Positions 34,070 through 43,645 of a stretch of 64,000 nt of DNA are shown here, one piece after another. The stretch is from Bradyrhizobium nitroreducens (GTDB lineage Bacteria; Pseudomonadota; Alphaproteobacteria; Rhizobiales; Xanthobacteraceae): positions 3,447,181-3,511,180 of the forward strand of contig NZ_LFJC01000003.1 in the NCBI RefSeq assembly GCF_002776695.1, in the 5' to 3' direction. A program made the translations under genes and the position numbers. The notes below the pieces were generated by a model. It was not told where the DNA came from. It did not search any database and saw only the letters and a program-made list of their open reading frames with translations. Numbering within the stretch: position 1 is the stretch's first letter; every line of letters starts with the position of its first letter.

Positions 34070-34993
34070 TCAGCGCGCATTGATGCTTTTCTTCAATAGC
34101 GCAAACTGCTTCTTCAGCCGGGGCACGGCAAAGTCGGTGAAGGCGCGCACCTTCGGCACCGAGAGCCGGCCCTGCGGGCAGATCAGGTGGGCGGGCATTT
34201 CGGGATCCGCATCGCCAGCCAGCACGATCTCGAGCTCGCCGCGCGCGACCTGCTCGGCCACCTGATACGAATACATCCGCGCCACGCCGCGTCCGGCGAC
34301 CGCGGAGGCCACCGCCGCATAGGTGCTGTTGACGACCAGCCTCGGAGTGAACTGGACTGTCCGGGCAGCCGACGACCCGGCCCGCGGCGCAAAAGTCCAG
34401 AAATGGGGAAGATGGGCCATCGCCACGATCTGGTGCTTGGCGAGATCACCGGGCTCGGTAATGCGCGGGTGCTGCTTCAGATAGCGCGGCGCTGCAACGA
34501 CGACGCGGCTGATCTCCCCGACCCGCATCGCCACCATCGCCGAATCCGCCAGTGGGCCGATCCGAAGGGCGATATCGATGCCCTCCTCGATCAAATTGAC
34601 CGCGCGATCGAACAGCAGCAGCTTGGCCGACACCGTCGGATAGGCATCGAGAAACGCATCGAGGATCGGCCGCAGCACCATCTCGCCCGACACCACGGGA
34701 GCCGTGATCGTGAGCAGGCCGCGCGGCGCGGTGCGCGGACCGGCCGCGATGTCGTCGGCCTCCTCCAGCTCGGTGAGCACGCGGCGCCAGACCGCGACAT
34801 AGCGCTCGCCCTCCTCGCTCAGCTTGATCGCGCGCGTCGTCCGGTGCAGCAGCTCGGCGCCGACGTGTTGCTCCAGAAAGGCGATGGCGCGGCTCACTGC
34901 AGCCGGCGAGCGGCCGAGCTGGCGCCCGGCGGCCGCGAGGCTGCCCTCGTCCACGGCAAGGACGAACACCTTCATCGCATCCAGACGATCCAT
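34070..34993 (-). CDS. LysR-family transcriptional regulator
   Basis: A 307-residue regulator. The N-terminal helix-turn-helix is MDRLDAMKVFVLAVDEGSLA plus AAAGRQLGRSPAAVSRAIAFLE, the usual LysR form. The C-terminal co-inducer domain includes GLLTITAPVVSGE and the DIALRIGPLADS segment of the LTTR substrate domain. The gene diverges from the SDR and MFS genes, with 207 bp between the starts. It therefore probably controls that pair. Its inducer is not known. Confidence 0.9.
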   Translation of the reverse strand: MDRLDAMKVFVLAVDEGSLAAAGRQLGRSPAAVSRAIAFLEQHVGAELLHRTTRAIKLSEEGERYVAVWRRVLTELEEADDIAAGPRTAPRGLLTITAPVVSGEMVLRPILDAFLDAYPTVSAKLLLFDRAVNLIEEGIDIALRIGPLADSAMVAMRVGEISRVVVAAPRYLKQHPRITEPGDLAKHQIVAMAHLPHFWTFAPRAGSSAARTVQFTPRLVVNSTYAAVASAVAGRGVARMYSYQVAEQVARGELEIVLAGDADPEMPAHLICPQGRLSVPKVRAFTDFAVPRLKKQFALLKKSINAR

Positions 34994-35200
34994 ACGCCTC
35001 GCGCCGCCCCCTGAGATTCCACTCGCAAGCTAGGCGGTCCCCTCCGGGGCGACAACCGTTGCCAATGGCAGGTCCGGCATTCGTTCGCGCCGCGAAAGAG
35101 TGTCTGCCGGAGAGCGCGTCTTCGCGAACGCGCCGCCGCGGCGTACCTGAACGGCCAAGCCAGCCAGTGCTGGTGCAGATATCAACAACAGGAGCCCGTC

Positions 35201-35911
35201 ATGGGTATCGAGCAGAAAGTCGCCATCATCACCGGTGCATCGCAGGGCATCGGCGCTGCCCTGGTCCAGGGTTTTCGCGATCGCAATTATCGCGTGGTCG
35301 CCACGGCGCGGTCTGTCAAGCCATCGGGCGACGACGACGTCCTCGCCGTTCCCGGCGACATCGCCGACCGGGCCACCGCCGAGCGCGTGGTCGCGCAGGC
35401 CGTCGCCCGCTTCGGCCGCGTTGACACGCTGGTCAACAATGCCGGCATCTTCGTCGCCAAGCCCTTCACGCAGTATACGGCAGAAGACTATGCCGCCGTG
35501 ATGGGCACCAACGTCGCCGGCTTCTTCAACGTCACGCAGCTCGCGATTGCCGAGATGGAGAAGCAGGGGTCCGGCCACGTCGTCCAGATCACGACCACGC
35601 TGGTCGACCAGGCCAATTCGAACGTACCCTCGGTGCTGGCTTCGCTGAGCAAGGGCGGGCTGAACGCCGCGACCAGGTCGCTCGCGATCGAATACGCCAG
35701 GCGAGGCATCCGGGTGAATGCCGTGGCGCCCGGCATCATCAAGTCGCCGATGCACGCCGTCGCGACGCACGCGCAGTACGGCGCGATGCATCCGCTGGGC
35801 CGCATGGGCGAGATGTCCGACATCGTCGATGCCGTGCTCTATCTCGAGGGCGCCTCCTTCGTCACCGGCGAGATCCTGCATGTCGATGGCGGCCAGAGCG
35901 CCGGCCATTGA
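35201..35911 (+). CDS. SDR-family protein lacking the usual catalytic tyrosine
   Basis: A 236-residue classical-type SDR. The cofactor loop TGASQGIGAAL (11-21), LVNNAGIF and the C-terminal VTGEILHVDGGQSAGH are normal. At the active site the canonical S...Y-x3-K is altered. The strand normally ending in ISS reads QITTTLVD. Before K151 the residue in the tyrosine position is A147 (LASLSK). A known subgroup of SDRs shares this change, so it may bind cofactor and regulate or use another mechanism. It follows an ACAGGAG ribosome binding site, is divergent from the LysR gene and 35 bp before the MFS gene. Confidence 0.85.
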   Translation: MGIEQKVAIITGASQGIGAALVQGFRDRNYRVVATARSVKPSGDDDVLAVPGDIADRATAERVVAQAVARFGRVDTLVNNAGIFVAKPFTQYTAEDYAAVMGTNVAGFFNVTQLAIAEMEKQGSGHVVQITTTLVDQANSNVPSVLASLSKGGLNAATRSLAIEYARRGIRVNAVAPGIIKSPMHAVATHAQYGAMHPLGRMGEMSDIVDAVLYLEGASFVTGEILHVDGGQSAGH

Positions 35912-35946
35912 AAGCGTCCGCGCGCGCTCGCGCGCAGGAGGATGAC

Positions 35947-37191
35947 ATGACCAAGACAGACACGAAGCAACGCGTTGAAACCCGGCCGCACCCGCGGCCG
36001 GGGTCGACGTCGCACCAGGCTTCTCCGAAGCAAGGCTGGCGATGTGCGATGGCGGGCCTGTCCGCGTCACTGGTAGGGCTCGGCCTCGCCCGCTTCTCCT
36101 ACACGCCGCTGATCCCGGCTCTGATCGCGGCAAGATGGTTCAGCGCCTCCGACGTCGTCTTTCTCGGCGCGGCGAACCTCGCCGGCTATCTCGCCGGCGC
36201 GCTCGCGGCGCGCGCTGCGGCCACCCGGATCGGCGCGGTCCGCGCGCTGCGGGCCATGATGCTGCTCGCCACCCTTTCCTTCTTCGCAAGCTCAGCCCCG
36301 GTGTCATTCACCTGGTTCTTCGCCTGGCGCTTTCTGTCTGGATTCACCGGCGGCATCATCATGGTGCTGACAGCCTCCGTGATTCTGCCGCACACGTCAG
36401 CCGCCAGACGCGGCATCGTCGGCGGCATCATCTTTGCTGGCGTCGGCCTCGGCGTCGCGGCATCGGGCACGCTGGTACCGCTACTGCTGCAACAGGGCTT
36501 GCAGCAGAGCTGGTATGGGCTCGGCGTGCTCTCAGCCCTGCTGACGCTTGCGAGCTGGTGGAACTGGCCTGCCGAAGCGAAGTCCGATACAGCACCTTCA
36601 CATCAGGCAAAGCGTCATCAAGCTTCACCGGCCGCCCGCGCGCTGCTGATCCAGTACGGCCTCAACGCCGTGGCGCTGGTGCCGCACATGGTCTTCATCG
36701 TCGATTTCGTGGCGCGCGGCCTCGGCCAAGGCATTGGCGCGGGATCGAACTATTGGGTGCTGTACGGCCTCGGTGCGATCGTCGGCCCGCTCGTCACCGG
36801 CCATCTCGGCGATCGCACAGGGTTCGGCCCGGCCCTGCGCGCGGCGTTCCTGATCGAGGCGGCCGCCGTGCTGCTGCCAACCGTCAGCACCGCGCCTGTC
36901 TCGCTGATCATGTCGAGCGTCGTGGCCGGCGGCTTCACGCCGGGCATCGTGCCGCTGGTGCTTGGACGCATCCATGAGCTCGTGCCTCATTCGACCGAAC
37001 AGCAGCGCGCGACCTGGAGCCACGCCACCACCAGCTTCGCGCTGTTCCAGGCCGCTGCCGCCTATGGCTTCTCCTGGATCTATGCGCAGACCGGCGGCGA
37101 CTATCTGGTCCTGTTCGGCCTTGGTGGCGGCGCGGTCGTCCTTGCGCTGGCGATCGACCTTGGCCTCGCGCTGACCACGCGCAAGGCGTAA
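35947..37191 (+). CDS. MFS transporter, YbfB/YjiJ family
   Basis: Start taken at ATG 35947 (MTKTDTKQ), with an AGGAGG ribosome binding site 6 bp before; 414 residues. About twelve hydrophobic helices follow a hydrophilic 30-residue N-terminus. Family features are LGLARFSYTPLIPALI in helix 1 and LGAANLAGYLAGALAARAAA after it. Members are inner-membrane exporters or importers of unknown substrate. A hydrophilic break with lysine and histidine residues lies in the middle (about 220-235). It is co-directional with and close to the SDR gene, so both are likely under the divergent LysR regulator. Confidence 0.85.
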   Translation: MTKTDTKQRVETRPHPRPGSTSHQASPKQGWRCAMAGLSASLVGLGLARFSYTPLIPALIAARWFSASDVVFLGAANLAGYLAGALAARAAATRIGAVRALRAMMLLATLSFFASSAPVSFTWFFAWRFLSGFTGGIIMVLTASVILPHTSAARRGIVGGIIFAGVGLGVAASGTLVPLLLQQGLQQSWYGLGVLSALLTLASWWNWPAEAKSDTAPSHQAKRHQASPAARALLIQYGLNAVALVPHMVFIVDFVARGLGQGIGAGSNYWVLYGLGAIVGPLVTGHLGDRTGFGPALRAAFLIEAAAVLLPTVSTAPVSLIMSSVVAGGFTPGIVPLVLGRIHELVPHSTEQQRATWSHATTSFALFQAAAAYGFSWIYAQTGGDYLVLFGLGGGAVVLALAIDLGLALTTRKA

Positions 37192-37210
37192 CCGCGGACG
37201 GCGGCGTAAT

Positions 37211-38677
37211 TCAGGAATAGCGCATCACGCCGTCGTCGATCCGGCCGAAGCGCAAGGAGACGATGTCGAGCGCGTAGTTCTGGTACAGCCGCCACGGCTG
37301 CTTCGAGCCCTGCTTCGGCATCTTGGCCACCGAGCGCTGCACATAGCCCGAGGTGAAGTCCAACGATGGCTGCGCCGTGATCTCGGGGTCGTCATTGTGC
37401 GGCATGCACTGACGGAAATTGTGCCGGTCCATGTAGTTGATGAGCCGGCAGACATATTCGCAGGTGAGATCGCATTTCAGCGTCCAGGACGCGTTGGTGT
37501 AGCCGAAGGCCGAGGCCATGTTCGGCACGTCGGCATACATCATGCCCTTGTAGGTCAGCGTGCTCGCGAAATCGACCGCGCGGCCGTCGACGCTGACGTC
37601 GAGACCGCCGACGACCTGAAGCACCAGCCCGGTCGCCGTCACGATGATGTCGGCGGCAAGCTCGCGGCCGTCCTTCAGGCGGATACCGTCATGCGTGAAC
37701 GTGTCGATCTCGCTGGTGACGACGCTGGCGCGCTGCTCGCGGATCGCCTTGAACAAATCACCGTCGGGCACCAGGCAGAGCCGCTGATCCCAGGGATTGT
37801 AGCGCGGCGTGAAATGGGTCGCGACGTCGTAGTCGGGACCGAGCGCCATCCGCACGCCCTTGAGGATGAGGTCCTTCACTTTCGCAGGCTTGCGCCGGCT
37901 GAGCTGGAAGAAGAACATCCCCCACATCACGTTGCGCCAGCGGATCACATGATAGGCAAGCCGCGTCGGCAGATTGCGGCGGATCTTGTTGGCGACTGGG
38001 TCCTGCGCCGGACGCGACACCACGTAGGTCGGCGAGCGCTGCAGCATGGTGACCTGCGCTGCCTTCTTGGCGAGCTCCGGCACCAGCGTCACCGCGGTGG
38101 CGCCTGAGCCGATCACGACCACGCGCTTGCCCGCATAGTCGATGTCCTCGGTCCATTTCTGCGGATGCACGATGCGGCCGGCATAATCCGCAACGCCCTT
38201 GAACTCCGGCGTGTAGCCCCCCTCGTATTTGTAATAGCCCGAGCACATGAACAGGAAGTTGCAGGTGAAACGCACCAGCTCGCTCGCGCCCTCGCCCGTG
38301 ATGCGCTCGGCCTCGATGGTCCAGCGCGCGTCCGGCGTCGACCACGAGGCGCGTTTAACGCGATGGCGGAAGCGGATGTGCTTCTCGATGCCGTTCTCGG
38401 CCGCGGTCTCGCGCACGTAGTTCAGAATCTGCGGCCCGTCCGCGATCGCCTTCGGATCGGTCCACGGCTTGAAGGAATAGCCGAGCGTGAACATGTCGCT
38501 GTCGGAGCGGATGCCGGGATAGCGGAACAGGTCCCAGGTGCCGCCGATGCAGTCGCGCCCCTCCAGGATGACGTACCTCTTGGTCGGACACCTCGTCTGC
38601 AAATGATAGCCCGCGCCGATGCCGGACAGGCCGGCACCGACGATAAGGACGTCGAAATGTTCTTTGGCTTCGGTCAT
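37211..38677 (-). CDS. FAD/NAD(P)-dependent monooxygenase (Baeyer-Villiger / flavin monooxygenase type)
   Basis: Start taken at ATG 38677 (MTEAKEHFDV); 488 residues. The FAD loop is VIVGAGLSGIGAGYH-like (LIVGAGLSGIGAGYH), the NADP loop VIGSGATAVTL, and the intermediate GGTWDLFRYPGIRSDSDM (given here as GGTWDLFRYPG) is typical of Baeyer-Villiger monooxygenases. Such enzymes insert oxygen into ketones to give esters, or hydroxylate N and S atoms. The substrate is unknown. It ends 19 bp from the convergent MFS gene, and the next gene upstream on the same strand is a SnoaL-like protein, 50 bp away, so those two may be co-transcribed. Confidence 0.88.
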   Translation of the reverse strand: MTEAKEHFDVLIVGAGLSGIGAGYHLQTRCPTKRYVILEGRDCIGGTWDLFRYPGIRSDSDMFTLGYSFKPWTDPKAIADGPQILNYVRETAAENGIEKHIRFRHRVKRASWSTPDARWTIEAERITGEGASELVRFTCNFLFMCSGYYKYEGGYTPEFKGVADYAGRIVHPQKWTEDIDYAGKRVVVIGSGATAVTLVPELAKKAAQVTMLQRSPTYVVSRPAQDPVANKIRRNLPTRLAYHVIRWRNVMWGMFFFQLSRRKPAKVKDLILKGVRMALGPDYDVATHFTPRYNPWDQRLCLVPDGDLFKAIREQRASVVTSEIDTFTHDGIRLKDGRELAADIIVTATGLVLQVVGGLDVSVDGRAVDFASTLTYKGMMYADVPNMASAFGYTNASWTLKCDLTCEYVCRLINYMDRHNFRQCMPHNDDPEITAQPSLDFTSGYVQRSVAKMPKQGSKQPWRLYQNYALDIVSLRFGRIDDGVMRYS

Positions 38678-38727
38678 GGCGTTCTCCCTCGCCGCAGCAT
38701 GGGCAGCGCCGCGCCGAATTGCAACCA

Positions 38728-39147
38728 TCATGGAACGGTGGCGCCGTAGACCTTGGCGGTGTCGAAATACTCGTGGAATTCGACCGCCTTGCCGTCCTCG
38801 AAGCGCCAGTAGTCGATCTTCGGTGTCTTCGCGACCTTGTTGGTCTTCTTGTTGGTCCACGCACATTCGCCGCGCGCGATCACGGTGTCGCCCTGCGCGA
38901 CGAATTCGCTCATCGTGTAGTACTGCATGCTCCAGTCAGCCAGCAGACCGTTGAAATAGCCGCGCAGTGCGGTGCGATCGTCATAACTCCTCGCAAACGG
39001 CACCGCTGCGTCCCCCTGAGGGATCGAGTCGAACTTGATCTGCGGGCCGATGACGTTGTCGAACCAGTAGTCCACGTTTTGGCCCTTGCTATCGCTCCAC
39101 TCGCGATAGGCTTCCTTCAACAGCTGAACATTGGCTTCGCTGGACAT
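38728..39147 (-). CDS. SnoaL-like (NTF2 fold) protein
   Basis: Start taken at ATG 39147 (MSSEANVQLL) with a GGAGG ribosome binding site; 139 residues. NTF2-fold features are VQLLKEAYREWSDSKGQ at the start, the central RGYFNGLLADW helix, then TVIARGECAWTN and YWRFEDGKAVEFHEYFDT. The last segment is the common SnoaL ketosteroid-isomerase-like strand. A small polar-ketone isomerase or binding role is possible. It precedes the flavin monooxygenase gene on the same strand, which suggests joint action on one substrate. Confidence 0.8.
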   Translation of the reverse strand: MSSEANVQLLKEAYREWSDSKGQNVDYWFDNVIGPQIKFDSIPQGDAAVPFARSYDDRTALRGYFNGLLADWSMQYYTMSEFVAQGDTVIARGECAWTNKKTNKVAKTPKIDYWRFEDGKAVEFHEYFDTAKVYGATVP

Positions 39148-39260
39148 CGCATTTCCTCCATATGCATTGTGACAATGAACGTAGGAAAAAGCGGCCGCCC
39201 GCTCTGGAAGTCGCAGGCTCGTTTTGGCTCTACCTGAAAGCGTACCACAGGCGAGCCCCC

Positions 39261-39293
39261 AAAAAAAAAGCCCCGGATCGCTCCGGGGCCTTT
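39261..39293 (-). terminator. Rho-independent terminator after ahcY
   Basis: On the minus strand GGCCCCGGAG and its partner ATCCGGGGC form a stem followed by nine T residues (39261-39269). It lies 19 bp after the ahcY stop codon and is the strongest terminator seen in the window. Confidence 0.9.
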
Positions 39294-39311
39294 GTGTCGC
39301 AACTGCGTCGC

Positions 39312-40733
39312 TCAGTACCGGTAATGATCCGACTTGTACGGGCCTTCCTGCTTCACGCCGATATAGTCGGCCTGGTCCTTGCGCAGCTCGGTGAGCTTGA
39401 CGCCGATCTTGGCGAGGTGGAGGCGGGCCACCTTCTCGTCCAGCGACTTCGGCAGCACGTAGACTTCCTTCTTGTACTTGCCGTCCTTGTTGTTGGCGAA
39501 CAGCTCGATCTGCGCCAGCGTCTGGTTGGTGAAGGACGCCGACATCACGAAGGACGGATGACCCATCGCGTTGCCGAGGTTCACCAAGCGCCCCTCCGAC
39601 AGCAGGATGATGCGGTGCTTGTCGGGGAATTCGATCTCGTCGACCTGCGGCTTGATGTTGGTCCACTTCAGGTTACGCAGACCCGCGATCTGGATCTCGT
39701 TGTCGAAGTGACCGATGTTGCAGACGATGGCGCGATCCTTCATCGCGCGCATGTGCTCGATGGTGATGATGTCCTTGTTGCCGGTCGCGGTGACGAAGAT
39801 GTCGGCACGGGGCGCCGCGTCTTCCATGGTCACGACCTCGTAGCCTTCCATCGCGGCCTGCAGCGCGCAGATCGGATCGACTTCCGACACCATGACGCGG
39901 CAGCCGGCCTGGCGCAGCGAGGCGGCCGAACCCTTGCCGACGTCGCCGAAGCCGGCGACCATCGCGACCTTGCCCGACATCATCACGTCGGTGCCGCGAC
40001 GGATGCCGTCGACCAGCGATTCACGGCAGCCATAGAGGTTGTCGAACTTCGACTTGGTGACGCTGTCGTTGACGTTGATGGCGGGCCACAGCAGCGTGCC
40101 GGCCTTCTGCATGTCGTAGAGACGATGCACGCCCGTAGTGGTCTCTTCCGAAACGCCCTTGATGCTCTCGGCGATCGCGGCGAAGTAGCCCTTCGGCTTC
40201 TCCTTGAGCTGCTTCTTCAGCAGTGCGAAGAAGACTTCCTCTTCTTCAGAGCCGGGCTTGTCGAGGAAGGCGGTGTCACCCTTCTCGGCGCGCAGACCGA
40301 GATGAACGTACATCGTGGCGTCGCCGCCGTCGTCGAGGATCATGTTCGGGTAACCGCCGCCGTGCCAGTCGAACAGCTTGGCGGTGTAGTCCCAATATTC
40401 GGTCAGGCTCTCACCCTTGACGGCGAAGACGGGAATGCCGGCGGCCGCGATCGCGGCGGCAGCGTGATCCTGGGTCGAATAGATGTTGCAGGAGACCCAG
40501 CGAATGTCGGCGCCGAGCGCGGCCAGCGTCTCGATCAGCACGCCGGTCTGGATCGTCATGTGCAGCGAGCCGGCGATGCGCGCGCCCTTGAGCGGCTGCT
40601 TGGGGCCGTACTCCTCGCGGGTGGCCATCAGGCCGGGCATCTCGGTCTCGGCGAGCGAGAGCTCCTTGCGGCCGAAGTCGGCGAGCGAAATGTCCTTGAC
40701 GATGTAATCGGTGAAGCCGGGCTTCGCGTTCAT
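39312..40733 (-). CDS. ahcY: Adenosylhomocysteinase
   Basis: A 473-residue cytosolic enzyme that splits S-adenosylhomocysteine to adenosine and homocysteine and so recycles the product of methyl transfer. Family motifs are all there: the GSLHMTIQTGVLIETL start, NVNDSVTKSKFDN with its catalytic lysine, the NAD loop VAGFGDVGKGSAAS, and the extreme C-terminal SDHYRY. It contains the long insertion around EEEEVFFALLKKQLKEKPKGY that marks bacterial long-form enzymes. It lies downstream of metK on the same strand, across a palindromic repeat, and upstream of a strong terminator. Confidence 0.97.
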   Translation of the reverse strand: MNAKPGFTDYIVKDISLADFGRKELSLAETEMPGLMATREEYGPKQPLKGARIAGSLHMTIQTGVLIETLAALGADIRWVSCNIYSTQDHAAAAIAAAGIPVFAVKGESLTEYWDYTAKLFDWHGGGYPNMILDDGGDATMYVHLGLRAEKGDTAFLDKPGSEEEEVFFALLKKQLKEKPKGYFAAIAESIKGVSEETTTGVHRLYDMQKAGTLLWPAINVNDSVTKSKFDNLYGCRESLVDGIRRGTDVMMSGKVAMVAGFGDVGKGSAASLRQAGCRVMVSEVDPICALQAAMEGYEVVTMEDAAPRADIFVTATGNKDIITIEHMRAMKDRAIVCNIGHFDNEIQIAGLRNLKWTNIKPQVDEIEFPDKHRIILLSEGRLVNLGNAMGHPSFVMSASFTNQTLAQIELFANNKDGKYKKEVYVLPKSLDEKVARLHLAKIGVKLTELRKDQADYIGVKQEGPYKSDHYRY

Positions 40734-40755
40734 GGGAGGTTCCTGTTTGTTTGGC

Positions 40756-40853
40756 TCGTCGTTCCGGATCCGCGCGTGAAACGAGCGAACCCGGAACCCA
40801 GCAGTTCGAGATTCCGGGGACGCCGCTGTTGCGGCCCCCCGGAATGACGCAAG
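40756..40853. repeat. Palindromic intergenic repeat between metK and ahcY
   Basis: GTCGTTCCGG at the left and CCGGAATGAC at the right are near reverse complements. An internal GATTCCGGGGACGCCGC block also occurs in the related elements at 45410 and 62843. It may be transcribed and fold between the two genes. Confidence 0.7.
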
Positions 40854-40857
40854 TGAC

Positions 40858-42054
<1,197 letters not shown>

Positions 42055-42116
42055 CAGTAACCCCTTGTTCCGCCGCTAAGCCGGCGGGCGTTTGCGATAT
42101 TTACCTGTGAATGAAG

Positions 42117-43472
42117 TCAATCACGCCGGCGCGAGATGACGTAGGATTCGTCGAGAAACCAGAGCCCATTGTACTTCCGCAGCACGTCCCTGGCGGCATC
42201 CAGAGTGCGGCCGTTTTGAGTCATTTCTGTCAACCGGTCGTCCTCAATCTGAGCGACATACACCGCCGCATTCCACGCTGCAAAGGCCGTCGAGGTTCCG
42301 ATCGTCCCGGTTACCTCGTTGGGCAGCGCTTCCATATCATACCTGAAGATCGAGCGGTTATCCGCATAAGCATTAAAATTTAAGTCGCGGCCCAACGATC
42401 CGAGTTCATACTTAACGGCGCGCAATAGCTCATGACGGCTCACTGCGAAAGGATTTTCTCCGGGCCAGATCGCCTGGATCATTTCCATACCCGGATCCTG
42501 GCCATGGGAGTGGATTCCGATCAGCCGCCCTCCCGGCCGGAGCGCTTTTGCCAGAGGTGCGATGATCCGCTTGGCGCGGAAGTTGACCGAGGACAGGGCG
42601 CGGTAGGGCTGGGACGCGATGACGAGGTCGAAATTGGCCTCGGTCTGGCCCGGGCGCGGAATGGTCGAATCGAGCAGGAACCTGTGGTCCTCGCGATACA
42701 GCACCAGAACCACGGGCCGCTCATACAGCGGCATGGCGGTGCGCGGGCTGATCGCGGCACGCCAGTTCTGCTCCAGGAATGGCCGGAGCTCGGCGATCTG
42801 CTGCTCGAACTCGCCCGACGAGGCGCCCCGCAGCGGGACCTCGTGCCAGACCGTCGCAGCCGCCGCCGCGGGCGATGCCGGCGTCAGCCAGGGCGCCTCG
42901 GAGTAGAACATGTTGGTGAAGACGAACACCGACGCCGGATGCTCGAAAATGCGGTCCGGTACCTTCTCCAGCGTCAGGCGCAGGTCCTCGAGGCTGAGCT
43001 CCTTGCCAGCCACATAGAATGGCATATGCGGGTAGCGCTGATGTGTCGCGCGCAGCACCCGCGCCAGCACCGTGCCGTCGCCAACGCCGGCGTCGAACAG
43101 GCGCAGGGCCGGTGGGCGCGGATGGATCGAGGCGAGCTCCAGCGCCACCCGATCCGCAACCACCCGCTTTTCGCTGCAGGTGTGGACGAACAGCAGGTAC
43201 TTCTGGCGGTTCTCGAAGAAGCGGAAATTGCCGCGCGGATCGCGCTTCTCGGGCGGCACCTGAAGTCCGCGCGGCGGCGGCACGCCGCCAGCCATCGAGG
43301 CCGCCATATAGGCCTGGATCCGCTCCAGCGTGTCGATGGTGATGCGCTTGCCCTCGCGCAGGCGGTGCACCAGCTTCCCATCGTTCACCGCACGCCGGCC
43401 GAACGTCGATTCCGCCATGTCCGCCTTGCGGCAGAACTCCGTGATCTGGCTCAGGATTTCGTCGTTCTTCAT
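42117..43472 (-). CDS. SAM-dependent methyltransferase-like protein with N-terminal helix-turn-helix-like domain
   Basis: Start taken at ATG 43472 (MKNDEILSQI); a GTG at 43529 would add 19 residues. No clear ribosome binding site is seen for either. The product is 451 residues. Residues 1-60 look like a small DNA-binding domain (ESTFGRRAVNDGKLVHRLREG). Residues 95-320 look like a Rossmann methyltransferase: motif I FDAGVGDGT (126-134), a catalytic-type FDLVIASQPY (281-290) and LRPGGRLIGIHSHG (311-324). The C-terminal part is AT-richer than the rest. Its position beside metK and ahcY suggests a methyl-cycle link, but the target is unknown. Confidence 0.65.
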   Translation of the reverse strand: MKNDEILSQITEFCRKADMAESTFGRRAVNDGKLVHRLREGKRITIDTLERIQAYMAASMAGGVPPPRGLQVPPEKRDPRGNFRFFENRQKYLLFVHTCSEKRVVADRVALELASIHPRPPALRLFDAGVGDGTVLARVLRATHQRYPHMPFYVAGKELSLEDLRLTLEKVPDRIFEHPASVFVFTNMFYSEAPWLTPASPAAAAATVWHEVPLRGASSGEFEQQIAELRPFLEQNWRAAISPRTAMPLYERPVVLVLYREDHRFLLDSTIPRPGQTEANFDLVIASQPYRALSSVNFRAKRIIAPLAKALRPGGRLIGIHSHGQDPGMEMIQAIWPGENPFAVSRHELLRAVKYELGSLGRDLNFNAYADNRSIFRYDMEALPNEVTGTIGTSTAFAAWNAAVYVAQIEDDRLTEMTQNGRTLDAARDVLRKYNGLWFLDESYVISRRRD

Positions 43473-43645
43473 GGGTGGGACGCGGTGGGCAGGAGAGTTG
43501 GGACCCACCTCGTAGCAAAATCTGCCCACTCAGGGAATAGCGATTAAGGCTGCGTGCCCCGCCGCTTGTGCCATGCGCCCTGATGAACCCCTGCGCCCCG
43601 CCGGGCAACAAACACGCGCTTCACTGTTCTGATGGGGTCACCGCC

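Noticed and set aside
37211..38866. Extended start of the flavin monooxygenase at 38866
   Set aside because: The added 63 residues have no conserved content and run into the SnoaL-like gene's 3' end. ATG 38677 sits directly before the FAD-binding segment.
42055..42116. Possible SAM riboswitch in the metK leader
   Set aside because: Only a short CCGCC/GGCGG hairpin is visible in 62 bp. I could not match it to a known SAM-binding RNA fold, so no claim is made.
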